Below, in pieces: positions 1-7,921 of a DNA stretch of 64,000 bases. How positions within the stretch are numbered: position 1 is the stretch's first letter; each line of letters starts with the position of its first letter. The translations under genes were made by a program, and so were the position numbers. Source of the DNA: Georgenia faecalis (GTDB lineage Bacteria; Actinomycetota; Actinomycetes; Actinomycetales; Actinomycetaceae). Under the pieces are notes generated by a model, which worked only from the letters and a program-made list of their open reading frames with translations, did not search any database and was not told the DNA's origin. The stretch is from the NCBI RefSeq assembly GCF_003710105.1, contig NZ_CP033325.1, positions 3,348,001-3,412,000 of the forward strand, given 5' to 3'.

Positions 1-1
1 A

Positions 2-34
2 GGAGGGGCGCTGGCGCGGCGCCGGTGCCCCTCC
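2..34 (-). terminator. Hairpin after the LarA-family gene
   Basis: Arms GGAGGGGC (2-9) and GCCCCTCC (27-34) pair perfectly around a GC-rich loop that can itself fold. It lies just past the stop codon of the minus-strand gene that ends at 48, so it is a likely terminator for it. Confidence 0.55.
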
Positions 35-47
35 CGCGTCCCCGCGG

Positions 48-1364
48 CTAGCGCTGCCGCTCGTGCCGGGCGCGTCGCTCGAGCTTGTCGCGGGTGGCCC
101 ACAGCCCGGCCGACGGCGTGGAGATGTAGTAGACCTCCTCGCCGTCGGGCATGGTGTTCCACCCGTCCGTCATCACCGCGGGGTCGTAGCGGGCCAGCGC
201 CTCGTCGATGTCGAGGTAGCCGTAGCCGACCGACTCGATCTCCTCGCGGCTCAGGTGCCCCGGGGCGTAGGTGATGGTGAAGCGGCCCTCGGACGAGCCG
301 TGGACCAGGTGGGCCGTGCCGTGCGGGATGTCCTGCATGTCGGCCTGGGTGCGGTAGAGGTCGATGACCTCGGCCTGGGACAGGTAGCCGTACCTGCGGA
401 TGAGGGCGTCGACCTCCGGCTGCTCCCCGAAGCGCTCCACGCCGGGCGCGATGACGACGAGCTCGCCGCCGTCGGCGATGGCCATCCGGGTGCGGTAGAC
501 CGCCTTGTTCGCCACCCACGTCGCCCGGAACTCGTCGGCCTGCATGACGGCGACGACCTTGTGCACCGGCTCGTCGAACGGGGTGATGTTCTGCGCCAGG
601 CTCGCCCGGGCCGCCGCGTAGTAGGTCTCGAGGTCGTCACCGACGTAGACGCCGGTGTGGGCCAGGTGCCCTGAGTCGTCGTAGTCCATGACGACCTGGA
701 GGTAGACGTCCGGCAGGTCGGCGAGGAAGTGCTCCTCGGCGTAGTTGAAGCACGCCCGCACGGGGGTGAGGAGGTTGCCGAGGTTGTTCTCGATGCCGTA
801 GACCGCCGAGGCCATGTGGGAGGCCCCGAGCAGCCGCTTGCCCCCCAGCCCGATGAAGTAGTTCTTGTTGTGGTTGGCGAAGCCGAGGACCTCGTGCGGG
901 ACGACGTGGCCGACGTTGATGACGAGGTCCCAGGGCTCGGTGACGAGCATGGTGTTGAGGTCGATGGGGATCTCCCAGTCGACGACGCCGCCCGTGGCCT
1001 CGCGCACCACCTCGGCCGGCACCGTGCCGACGTTCGTCACGCCGTTCTTCCAGTCGTGGGCGTGGATGCGCTCCTGTGGGATCGACCCGAACATCCACCG
1101 GTTCTCCTCGGGCGTGTGCGGCACGTGCTGGCCGAGGGTGGGGATGACGTGCACCTCGGCCCCGGCGGCGTCGAGGAGCTGGTAGAGCCGCTCGGTGATC
1201 CACCCCGCCCCCGAGTGGGCGCGGGTGAGGTCGGGCGGCAGGAGCAGCACCCGGCGCAGCTCGGCGATGCCGAGGCGCTCGCGCGCCTCGTCGAGCAACC
1301 GCTCGCACAGCGCCTCGACCTCGGGGCGGGAGATGAACCGGGCTTCGTGCTGGAACCACGTCAT
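48..1364 (-). CDS. LarA-family (DUF2088) nickel-pincer 2-hydroxyacid racemase/epimerase
   Basis: This 438-aa cytoplasmic protein belongs to the LarA family, which inverts C2 of 2-hydroxy acids by hydride transfer on a nickel-pincer nucleotide. The key residues have LarA spacing: H157 (LarA H174), K167 ten residues later (K184, which holds the pincer) and H183 sixteen further on (H200, nickel ligand). GQHVPH at 78-83 probably supplies the first catalytic histidine. It diverges from uxaC across 100 bp. With UxaC, UxuB and gluconokinase next to it, I infer a D-mannonate/D-gluconate 2-epimerase role rather than lactate racemase. The ATG at 1364 follows a TANNNT box by 7 nt. A longer in-frame start at 1583 would run into uxaC and adds only low-complexity sequence. 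No LarB, LarC or LarE cofactor genes are present. Confidence 0.85.
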   Translation of the reverse strand: MTWFQHEARFISRPEVEALCERLLDEARERLGIAELRRVLLLPPDLTRAHSGAGWITERLYQLLDAAGAEVHVIPTLGQHVPHTPEENRWMFGSIPQERIHAHDWKNGVTNVGTVPAEVVREATGGVVDWEIPIDLNTMLVTEPWDLVINVGHVVPHEVLGFANHNKNYFIGLGGKRLLGASHMASAVYGIENNLGNLLTPVRACFNYAEEHFLADLPDVYLQVVMDYDDSGHLAHTGVYVGDDLETYYAAARASLAQNITPFDEPVHKVVAVMQADEFRATWVANKAVYRTRMAIADGGELVVIAPGVERFGEQPEVDALIRRYGYLSQAEVIDLYRTQADMQDIPHGTAHLVHGSSEGRFTITYAPGHLSREEIESVGYGYLDIDEALARYDPAVMTDGWNTMPDGEEVYYISTPSAGLWATRDKLERRARHERQR

Positions 1365-1371
1365 GGCGCCG

Positions 1372-1377
1372 ACCGTA
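1372..1377 (-). promoter_or_regulatory. -10 box of the LarA-family gene (leaderless)
   Basis: On the minus strand TACGGT lies 7 nt before the ATG at 1364. GGGACA (1396-1401) is a possible -35 with an 18-nt spacer. Confidence 0.5.
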
Positions 1378-1414
1378 GACCGCCGCCGGGGCCGGTGTCC
1401 CCTTCGCCCCCACC

Positions 1415-1440
1415 CGGTGGCAACTGGTGGCAACAGGTTG
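1415..1440. promoter_or_regulatory. Direct repeats in the larA-like/uxaC divergent promoter region
   Basis: GGTGGCAAC occurs twice at exact 10-bp spacing (1416-1424 and 1426-1434), followed by the short inverted repeat CAAC-AG-GTTG (1431-1440). One helical turn between copies on the same face suggests a regulator site for the hexuronate genes. No regulator gene is adjacent within the window. Confidence 0.4.
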
Positions 1441-1464
1441 TCCGGCGTGGGCGATCTGGCGAGC

Positions 1465-2898
1465 ATGGCCGGCATGCCGCCACTCGCGTCGGGACCGCAT
1501 CCCGATCGTCTCTTCCCCGCCCAGCCCGAGACCCGGGCGGTCGCGCGGCGGCTGTACGAGCAGGTGAAGGACCTGCCGATCATCTCCCCGCACAGCCACG
1601 TCCCGCCGGCCTGGCTCGTCGACGACCAGCCGTTCAGCGACCCCGCGTCGCTGCTGCTCGTGCCGGACCACTACGCCCTGCGCCTGCTCCACGCGAACGG
1701 CGCCGAGCTCAGCGACCTCGGGCGCGGCCCCGACGGCCCCCTCCCCCTGGACGAGGCCGCCGCCCGCAAGGCGTGGCGGATCCTGTGCGAAAACTACCAC
1801 CTTTTCCGTGGCACGCCGGTGAAGTACTGGTTCGACACCACCTTCGCCGACGTGTTCGGGATCGCCGAGACGCCCAGCGCCCGGACGGCCGACGCCCTCT
1901 ACGACCAGATCGCCGAGGCCCTCACCCGTCCCGAGCTGCGCCCCCGGGCCCTCTTCGAGCGCTTCAACATCTCCGTGCTCGCCACGACGGACGACCCGCT
2001 CGACGACCTCGCCGCCCACCGCGCCCTCGCGGCGGACCCCACCTTCACCGGGCGTGTGGTGCCGACGTTCCGGCCGGACCGGTTCCTCGAGCTGGGCCGC
2101 CCCGACTGGCCGGGCCTGGCGCGCCGGCTCGGTGAGGTCGCCGACGTCGACACCGGCAGCTACGCCGGCTACGTCGCCGCCCTGGAGAACCGGCGCCGGT
2201 ACTTCGTCGAGCACGGGGCCGTCTCCTCCGACCACTCCCACTACGACGCCGGCACCGAGCCGCTCGACGAGGCCGACGCCGCGCGGATCTACGCCGCGGC
2301 CCTGCGCGGCGAGGCCACCACCGCCGAGACGGTGTCCTTCCGCCGCCACATGATGTGCGAGACGGCGCGGATGGCCACCGAGGACGGCCTCGTCATGACC
2401 CTCCACCCCGCCGTGCGCCGCGACCACGACCCGGTCACCCTCGCCCACTACGGGCACGACGTCGGCTCGGACATCCCCGTGGGCCTCGAGCTCACCGAGG
2501 CGCTGCGCCCGCTCCTCGCGCGCTACGGCAACCACCCGAACCTCCACCTCGTCGTCTTCACCATCGACGAGAGCGTCTACAGCCGGGAGCTGGCTCCCAT
2601 GGCCGGCTACTACCGCTCGCTCTACGTCGGCGTGCCGTGGTGGTTCATCGACGCCCCCGAGGCGATCCGCCGGTTCCGCGGCGCCGTCACCGAGACCGCC
2701 GGGTTCTACCGGACGTCCGGCTTCATCGACGACACCCGGGCGTTCCTGTCCATCCCCACCCGCCACGACATGTCCCGGCGCCTCGACGCGGGCTACCTGG
2801 CCGAGCTCGTCACCCAGCACCGGCTCACCGAGGAGGAGGCGGCGCAGACCGCCCACGACCTTGTGGCCACGATCCCGGCTAAGGTCTTCAAGCTGTGA
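1465..2898 (+). CDS. uxaC: Glucuronate (uronate) isomerase
   Basis: UxaC belongs to the amidohydrolase superfamily and converts D-glucuronate to D-fructuronate (or galacturonate to tagaturonate). The protein is 477 aa, the usual length. The metal-binding HxH is visible as H43 and H45 in SPHSHVPP, and a conserved MTLHPAVRRDHD segment follows mid-protein. The start is the first of two in-frame ATGs (1465, 1474); the open frame runs further upstream to 1195 but would cover the LarA-family gene. The stop overlaps the next start by four bases (GTGA), so translation is coupled to the dehydrogenase that uses its product. Confidence 0.93.
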   Translation: MAGMPPLASGPHPDRLFPAQPETRAVARRLYEQVKDLPIISPHSHVPPAWLVDDQPFSDPASLLLVPDHYALRLLHANGAELSDLGRGPDGPLPLDEAAARKAWRILCENYHLFRGTPVKYWFDTTFADVFGIAETPSARTADALYDQIAEALTRPELRPRALFERFNISVLATTDDPLDDLAAHRALAADPTFTGRVVPTFRPDRFLELGRPDWPGLARRLGEVADVDTGSYAGYVAALENRRRYFVEHGAVSSDHSHYDAGTEPLDEADAARIYAAALRGEATTAETVSFRRHMMCETARMATEDGLVMTLHPAVRRDHDPVTLAHYGHDVGSDIPVGLELTEALRPLLARYGNHPNLHLVVFTIDESVYSRELAPMAGYYRSLYVGVPWWFIDAPEAIRRFRGAVTETAGFYRTSGFIDDTRAFLSIPTRHDMSRRLDAGYLAELVTQHRLTEEEAAQTAHDLVATIPAKVFKL

Positions 2899-4292
2899 GC
2901 CAACCGCTGCCCCGCCTGTCCCGCTACCACGGCCACGGGCGGCCGCCGGCTCCCGTGCGCATCGCCCACCTCGGGCTCGGCAACTTCTTCCGCGCCCACC
3001 AGGCCTGGTACACCGAGCACGCGGGCGACGCCGCCGAGTGGGGCATCGCGGCCTTCACCGGCCGCCGTCCCGACGCCGCCCGGGCGCTGGCCCCCCAGGA
3101 CGGGCTCTACACCCTGGTCGTGCGCACCGCCGAGGCGGACGACGTCGAGGTCATCGGGTCGGTGAGCGCGGTCCACGCCGCCGAGGACAACCCCGCGTGG
3201 CTCGACTACCTCCGCTCGGAGGAGACGGCCGTCGTCACGCTCACCGTCACGGAGGCGGGATACCGGCGCGCCGGGGAGCACCTCGACCTCGACCTCGACC
3301 ACCCCGACGTCCGCGCCGACATCGAGGCGCTGCGCGAGGACCCCACGGCGCCGGCCCGCACCACGCCCGGGCGGCTCGTCGCCGGGCTCATCGCCCGCCG
3401 CGCCGCCGAGGGCGGCCCCCTCACGATCCTGTCCTGCGACAACCTCCCCGGCAACGGCGAGGTCGTCGCCACGGTCGTGCGCGAGCTCGCCGAGCAGGTG
3501 GAGCCCAGCCTCCTGCCGTGGCTGGACTCCGACGTCGACTTCGCCACGAGCATGGTCGACCGGATCACCCCGGCGACGACGGACGAGGAGCGGGCCACGG
3601 TGCGCGAGCACCTCGGCCTCGAGGACGCCTCCCCCGTCCCCACCGAGCCCTTCACCGAGTGGGTCATCCAGGGCCGCTTCCCCGCCGGGCGCCCCCGGTG
3701 GGAGGACGCCGGCGCCGTGCTCGTCGACGACGTCGCCCCCTACGAGCGCCGCAAGCTCTTCCTCCTCAACGGCTCCCACTCCCTCCTCGCCTACGCGGGC
3801 AGCATCCGTGGCCACCAGAGCGTGGCCGACGCGATCGCCGACCCCACGTGCCGCGCCTGGGTCGAGGCCTGGTGGGACGAGGCCGCCGCGCACGTCGGCC
3901 TGCCCGAGGCGGACATCGCTGCCTACCGCGCCGCCCTCCTCGAGCGGTACGGCAACCCGCGGATCCAGCACCTGCTCGCCCAGATCGCCAAGGACGGCTC
4001 GCAGAAGCTCCCCGTCCGGGTCCTGCCGACGCTGCGCGCCGAGCGCGCCGCGGGCCGCCTGCCGAGCGCCGCCGTCGTCGCGGTGGCGGCGTGGATCGCG
4101 CACCTGCGCGGGGCGGGCGCGCCGGTGGGGGACGTCCGTGCCGAGGAGGTCGTCGCGCTCGCCCGCGGCGAGCGGGCCGACGCCGTCCGCCGCGTCCTCG
4201 CCGAGCTCGCCCCCGACCTCGGCGCCGACGCCGAGCTGGCGACGGCCCTCACCGACCAGGTCGCCGCCTTCGAGACGGCGGCGGACGCCTAG
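2895..4292 (+). CDS. uxuB: Mannitol dehydrogenase-family fructuronate reductase
   Basis: This polyol-specific long-chain dehydrogenase (465 aa) has an N-terminal Rossmann segment GLGNFFRAHQ (27-36) and the family catalytic motif KLFLLNGSHS with K287 and N292. In this operon the likely reaction is NADH-dependent reduction of D-fructuronate to D-mannonate (UxuB). Mannitol 2-dehydrogenase or tagaturonate reductase are the alternatives, and the family alone does not separate them. The start is GTG, overlapping the uxaC stop, and the stop codon TAG directly abuts the next ATG. Confidence 0.85.
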   Translation: MSQPLPRLSRYHGHGRPPAPVRIAHLGLGNFFRAHQAWYTEHAGDAAEWGIAAFTGRRPDAARALAPQDGLYTLVVRTAEADDVEVIGSVSAVHAAEDNPAWLDYLRSEETAVVTLTVTEAGYRRAGEHLDLDLDHPDVRADIEALREDPTAPARTTPGRLVAGLIARRAAEGGPLTILSCDNLPGNGEVVATVVRELAEQVEPSLLPWLDSDVDFATSMVDRITPATTDEERATVREHLGLEDASPVPTEPFTEWVIQGRFPAGRPRWEDAGAVLVDDVAPYERRKLFLLNGSHSLLAYAGSIRGHQSVADAIADPTCRAWVEAWWDEAAAHVGLPEADIAAYRAALLERYGNPRIQHLLAQIAKDGSQKLPVRVLPTLRAERAAGRLPSAAVVAVAAWIAHLRGAGAPVGDVRAEEVVALARGERADAVRRVLAELAPDLGADAELATALTDQVAAFETAADA

Positions 4293-5885
4293 ATGCCCGT
4301 CATCATCGGGCTCGACGTCGGCACCACGGCGGTCAAGGCCGTCGCCTTCGACACCGACTCCCCGTGGCGGCGCGCGGCCCTGCGCGAGTACCCGCTCCTC
4401 GAGCCAGAGCCCCGCTGGCAGGTCCAGGACCCCGGCACGGTCCTCGCCGCCGTCGACGAGGCGCTGGCGCAGTGCGTCGCCGCCTGCGAGGGGCGCCGCG
4501 TCGACGCGGTGGGCCTGAGCTCCGCGATGCACGGCCTCGTGGGTCTGGGCCCGGACCTGCGACCGGTAACGCCCGTGCTCACCTGGGCGGACTCGCGCGC
4601 CCACGCGGAGGCGCGCGAGCTGCGCCGCGAGGGGCGCGCCCGCGACCTGCTCCACCTCACCGGCACCCCGGTGCACCCGATGAGCCCGCTCACCAAGCTG
4701 CGGTGGTTCGCCCGCCACGGGGGTGACGTCCTCGGCCGCGTGCACCGCTGGGCCGACCTCAAGGCGCTGCTCCTGCTCCACCTCACCGGCACCTTCGCCA
4801 CCGAGCTGTCGTCCGCGTCCGGGACCGGCCTGCTCGACCTGCGCGCCCGCGAGTGGGCGCCGACGGCCCTGGAGATCGCCCGCATCGGCCGGGAGGCCCT
4901 GCCCGAGGTCCTGCCGACGACGGCGGTCCTCGGGCTGCGCGGGGCGGTCGCCGCGCGCGTGGGGCTGCCGGCCGGGACGCCGCTCAACGTCGGCGCGGCC
5001 GACGGGCCGCTCGGCAACCTCGGCACCGGCGCCACCGGCCCCGGGGTCGCCGGGCTGTCCGTCGGCACGTCCGGCGCCGTGCGGGTGGTCGTGCCCGAGC
5101 CACGCTCCGACCCCGACGGCCGGCTCTTCTGCTACGCCCTCACCGAGGACGCCTGGGTGGTGGGCGGGGCCGTGAGCAACGGCGGGCTCGTGCTGCGCTG
5201 GGCCGCCGACACGTTCGCCGCCGACCTGTCCCCCGGGCCCCAGCGCGACGCCGCCGTCCTCGACCTCGCCTGCCAGGTGCCCCCGGGCAGCGACGGGCTC
5301 GTCATGCTCCCGTACCTCCTCGGGGAGCGAGCGCCGCTGTGGGACCCCGACCTGCGCGGGGCGTACCTCGGGGTGCGCCGCTCGCACTCGCGCGAGCACT
5401 TCCTCCGCGCCGCCGTCGAGGGGGTCTCCCTCCAGCTCGCCGGCATCGTCGACCTCCTCGAGCAGGTCACGCCGGTCGACGCCGTCCGCGCCACGGGCGG
5501 GGTGTTCCGCTCCCGGTTGTGGCAGGTCGTCGTCGCCGGCGCGCTGGGCAAGCCGCTCGTCCTCGCCGGGGACGCCGAGGGGACCGCCCTCGGGGCGGCC
5601 GCCCTCGCCCGTTACGCCACCGGGGAGGCCCCGACGCTCATGGCGGCGGTCGCCGAGCTGACCTTCGAGCACGACGAGGCGACGATCGAGGCGGGGGCGG
5701 ACGACGTCGCGCTCTACGCCGCCCTACGGCGCTCGGTCCCCGCGCTCCTCGATGCCTACACCGAGATGCGCGAGCACCTCAGCGCCGTGCAGGCCCGGGC
5801 GGGGCAGCGGCAGGGCACGGCCGCGGCGGCGGCACCGGCCCCCGAGCGCCGCGAGGGTACGATCCCCAGCTCGCTGCCGGAGTAG
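4293..5885 (+). CDS. gntK: FGGY-family gluconokinase
   Basis: A 530-aa sugar kinase of the FGGY family. The N-terminal phosphate loop is GLDVGTTAVKAV (6-17). SSAMHGLVGL and LTWADSRAH are typical of the gluconate kinase branch rather than xylulokinase. D237 in NVGAADGPLG is the expected catalytic base, and GGVFRSRLW is in the C-terminal ATP domain. It would make 6-phosphogluconate, and with the upstream genes could finish a glucuronate-to-gluconate route. The last ~40 residues are alanine- and proline-rich and probably non-essential; their DNA overlaps the convergent DedA gene by 107 bp. Substrate is inferred from motifs and context. Confidence 0.75.
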   Translation: MPVIIGLDVGTTAVKAVAFDTDSPWRRAALREYPLLEPEPRWQVQDPGTVLAAVDEALAQCVAACEGRRVDAVGLSSAMHGLVGLGPDLRPVTPVLTWADSRAHAEARELRREGRARDLLHLTGTPVHPMSPLTKLRWFARHGGDVLGRVHRWADLKALLLLHLTGTFATELSSASGTGLLDLRAREWAPTALEIARIGREALPEVLPTTAVLGLRGAVAARVGLPAGTPLNVGAADGPLGNLGTGATGPGVAGLSVGTSGAVRVVVPEPRSDPDGRLFCYALTEDAWVVGGAVSNGGLVLRWAADTFAADLSPGPQRDAAVLDLACQVPPGSDGLVMLPYLLGERAPLWDPDLRGAYLGVRRSHSREHFLRAAVEGVSLQLAGIVDLLEQVTPVDAVRATGGVFRSRLWQVVVAGALGKPLVLAGDAEGTALGAAALARYATGEAPTLMAAVAELTFEHDEATIEAGADDVALYAALRRSVPALLDAYTEMREHLSAVQARAGQRQGTAAAAAPAPERREGTIPSSLPE

Positions 5886-6585
5886 GGCGCGCGAGGGACC
5901 CGGGGGCCGCGGTGGGGCCCGCGGTCGGGACGCCCGCGCCGGCGGCGTCCGCGCCGGCGGCGTCCGCGCGCCGGACCCGCCAGCGCTGGCCGGCGCTCAC
6001 CAGGGCGTCGAGGACCAGGCCGGACAGGATGCCCCCGGCGACCCCGGCGGCGACCGCGAGCGTGGGCGAGAGGGCAAAGAGCCTGGAGGCGGCGACCCCG
6101 AGCGCGGTGGAGTACCCGGCCCAGAGGACCGCCGCGACGCCGGCGGTCGCGAGGAAGCGGCGCGCCGGGAACCCGAGGGCGCCGGCGCTGAGGTTGACCG
6201 CCACCCGCCCCACGGGGACGAACCGGGCGCCGACGATGAGCGCCGTGCCCCGGCGGGCCAGGCCGGCCTCCGCCCGCACGCGGGCCCGGCTGCCGCGGCG
6301 GCCCCGCAGCACCCGGTCCAGCGGCACCCGGCGGCCGACGGCGAACGCGATGGTGTCACCGACGAACGCGCCGAGCGCGGCGACCGGGACGAGCAGGAGC
6401 AGCGGCGGCCCGTCCCCCGCCGTGGCGAGGACGGCCGCCGCGATGACGACGGACTCGCTCGGTACCGGCGGGAAGAACCCGTCCACCATGGCGAGGACGA
6501 GCACCGCGAGGAGCACCCAGGGCGACGCCCCGAGTGTGAGGACGAGCTCCTCGGCCTGGGTCACGAGGTCCATGACGGCGGTCAT
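5779..6585 (-). CDS. DedA-family (SNARE-associated) membrane protein
   Basis: DedA proteins are inner-membrane proteins linked to lipid-carrier flipping and envelope homeostasis. This one is 268 aa with the typical order: N-terminal helix ending in FFPPVPSES, then GAFVGDTIAFAVGR, GARFVPVGRVAVNLSAG (the conserved F/GRFxPxxR-like loop) and two C-terminal helices. The last ~65 residues are Ala/Pro/Arg-rich, atypical, and overlap the kinase gene on the other strand. A second ATG at 6573 is an alternative start. It reads alone, divergent from phzF. Confidence 0.85.
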   Translation of the reverse strand: MTAVMDLVTQAEELVLTLGASPWVLLAVLVLAMVDGFFPPVPSESVVIAAAVLATAGDGPPLLLLVPVAALGAFVGDTIAFAVGRRVPLDRVLRGRRGSRARVRAEAGLARRGTALIVGARFVPVGRVAVNLSAGALGFPARRFLATAGVAAVLWAGYSTALGVAASRLFALSPTLAVAAGVAGGILSGLVLDALVSAGQRWRVRRADAAGADAAGAGVPTAGPTAAPGSLARPTPAASWGSYPRGARGPVPPPRPCPAAAPPGPARR

Positions 6586-6952
6586 GACGCCCTCGCCGGC
6601 GCGCGACGGCGGGCGCCGGGCGCCGGGCGTCCCGTCCGCGGTCCGTGGTCGCTGGCCTTCATCGTCTCTCCTCGTGGCGGTGGGTGCCCGGCCCTTCGAC
6701 GCTAGGTCGGCGGGTGGTGGCGCCGCATCGTGCTCCGGGTGGGTCCGCTCTCATCCCCAGGTCGTACCCAGTCAACGCCGCCGGTGGGCCCCGGTGCCAT
6801 GGGGGGATCCCCCGGTTCACCCCCGGTCCGACCCCGACCGCACCCCCGTGCCGCGCACGGCCGGCCCGGGCTGCCCGCCCTCCGCTCGTCGGTGGTCTCG
6901 GCCGCGGTCCGCGCGCCGGGCGGGCCATCGTCGCCGCCGCCCTCCCTGGGAT

Positions 6953-6968
6953 GCAAGACCTTTCTTGC
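6953..6968. promoter_or_regulatory. Inverted repeat upstream of phzF-like gene
   Basis: GCAAGA-N4-TCTTGC is a perfect 6-bp-arm inverted repeat sitting just upstream of the -10 box (6970-6975), where a repressor or activator would contact the promoter. No regulator is adjacent. Confidence 0.45.
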
Positions 6969-6969
6969 G

Positions 6970-6975
6970 TACCAT
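6970..6975 (+). promoter_or_regulatory. -10 box of phzF-like gene (leaderless)
   Basis: TACCAT lies 6 nt before the ATG at 6982; no clear -35. Confidence 0.5.
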
Positions 6976-6981
6976 CCAGCG

Positions 6982-7818
6982 ATGGCCACGCGACGCTTCT
7001 CCCAGGTCGATGTCTTCTCGCCGGATGCCCTGGGGGGCAACCCCCTCGCCGTCGTCCACGACGGCGAGGGCGTGCCGGAGGAGACCATGGCGGCGTTCGC
7101 CCGGTGGACGAACCTGTCGGAGACCACGTTCCTCCTCCCGCCGTCGTCGCCCGAGGCGGACTACCGGGTGCGCATCTTCACCCCGGGCGAGGAGCTGCCC
7201 TTCGCCGGCCACCCCACGGTCGGCAGCGCCCGCGCCTGGCTCGACGCCGGCGGGCGACCCCGCACGCCGGGGGAGGTGGTGCAGGAGTGCCGCATCGGTC
7301 TCGTGCGCCTGCGGCTGCGGGACGGCGGCCTCGCCTTCGCCGCGCCGGAGCTCCTGCGCTCCGGGCCCGTGGAGCCGGACCTCGTCGCCCAGGCGCTGGC
7401 GTCGTTGGGGCTGGACGAGGCCGCGCTCGTCGACGCCGCGTGGGTGGACAACGGCCCGGGCTGGATGGGGCTGCTCCTGCGGGACGCCGCGACCGTCCTC
7501 GCCGCGCGTCCCGACGAGGTGGCCATGGGGGACCTGCGGGTGGGGATCATCGGCCCGCACCCGGCGGGCGGACCGGCGGACGTCGAGGTGCGTGCCTTCG
7601 TCCCGGGCGTCGGCGTCATCGAGGACCCCGTGACGGGCAGCGTCAACGCCGGCCTGGCCCGCTGGCTCATCGGCGCCGGGCGGATGCCGGGCCGTTACAC
7701 CGTCGCCCAGGGCACCGCGCTGCGCCGGACCGGCCGGCTGCTCATCGAGACCGACGGGGAGACCATCTGGGTGGGCGGCCCCGCGCGCACGCTCATCACC
7801 GGCACGGTCGAGATCTGA
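6982..7818 (+). CDS. PhzF-family isomerase/epimerase
   Basis: 278 aa. PhzF-like proteins have two diaminopimelate-epimerase-like halves and catalyse isomerisation of small acids; most, including this one, have unknown substrates. The catalytic glutamate is E47 in NLSETTF, followed by FTPGEELPFAGHPTVGSA in the N-terminal half and EDPVTGSVNAGLARWL in the C-terminal half, both standard for the family. The chosen ATG follows a TANNNT box by 6 nt; a longer frame from 6730 is low-complexity. It stands alone, so context gives no substrate. Confidence 0.88.
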   Translation: MATRRFSQVDVFSPDALGGNPLAVVHDGEGVPEETMAAFARWTNLSETTFLLPPSSPEADYRVRIFTPGEELPFAGHPTVGSARAWLDAGGRPRTPGEVVQECRIGLVRLRLRDGGLAFAAPELLRSGPVEPDLVAQALASLGLDEAALVDAAWVDNGPGWMGLLLRDAATVLAARPDEVAMGDLRVGIIGPHPAGGPADVEVRAFVPGVGVIEDPVTGSVNAGLARWLIGAGRMPGRYTVAQGTALRRTGRLLIETDGETIWVGGPARTLITGTVEI

Positions 7819-7846
7819 GGCGGGGCGACCACGGGTGCCCGGTCGA

Positions 7847-7884
7847 CCGGGCAGCCGGGCAGCCGGGCAGCCGGGCAGCCGGGG
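7847..7884. repeat. 8-bp tandem repeat, about 4.5 copies
   Basis: The unit CCGGGCAG is repeated four times without change (7847-7878) plus a partial fifth copy, between the phzF-like gene and the DUF2277 gene. This is a simple-sequence tract likely to vary in copy number. Confidence 0.85.
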
Positions 7885-7921
7885 TCTAGGCACGCCTCGC
7901 TGCGTGTGTCACCCTCGGCTC

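Larger units (their letters stand above)
6586..6981. other. Intergenic stretch between dedA-like and phzF-like genes
   Basis: 396 bp without a convincing gene. It holds a perfect 12-bp palindrome GGGGGATCCCCC (6802-6813) and, at its right end, the phzF promoter and inverted repeat listed separately. Open frames crossing it are low-complexity Pro/Arg/Gly translations that I judge to be noise. Confidence 0.5.

Noticed and set aside
637-2856. 739-aa open frame on the minus strand across the LarA-like and uxaC genes
   Set aside because: It is a high-GC shadow rich in Gly, Arg, Val and Glu, covers two recognised genes and resembles no protein family.
2793-5672. 959-aa minus-strand open frame opposite uxuB and the kinase
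   Set aside because: Antisense shadow of well-supported genes; composition and codon use are those of a GC-rich wrong frame.
4293-5885. Xylulokinase as the name for the FGGY kinase
   Set aside because: MHGLVG and LTWADSRAH, plus the uronate operon, fit gluconokinase better; biochemical proof is lacking.
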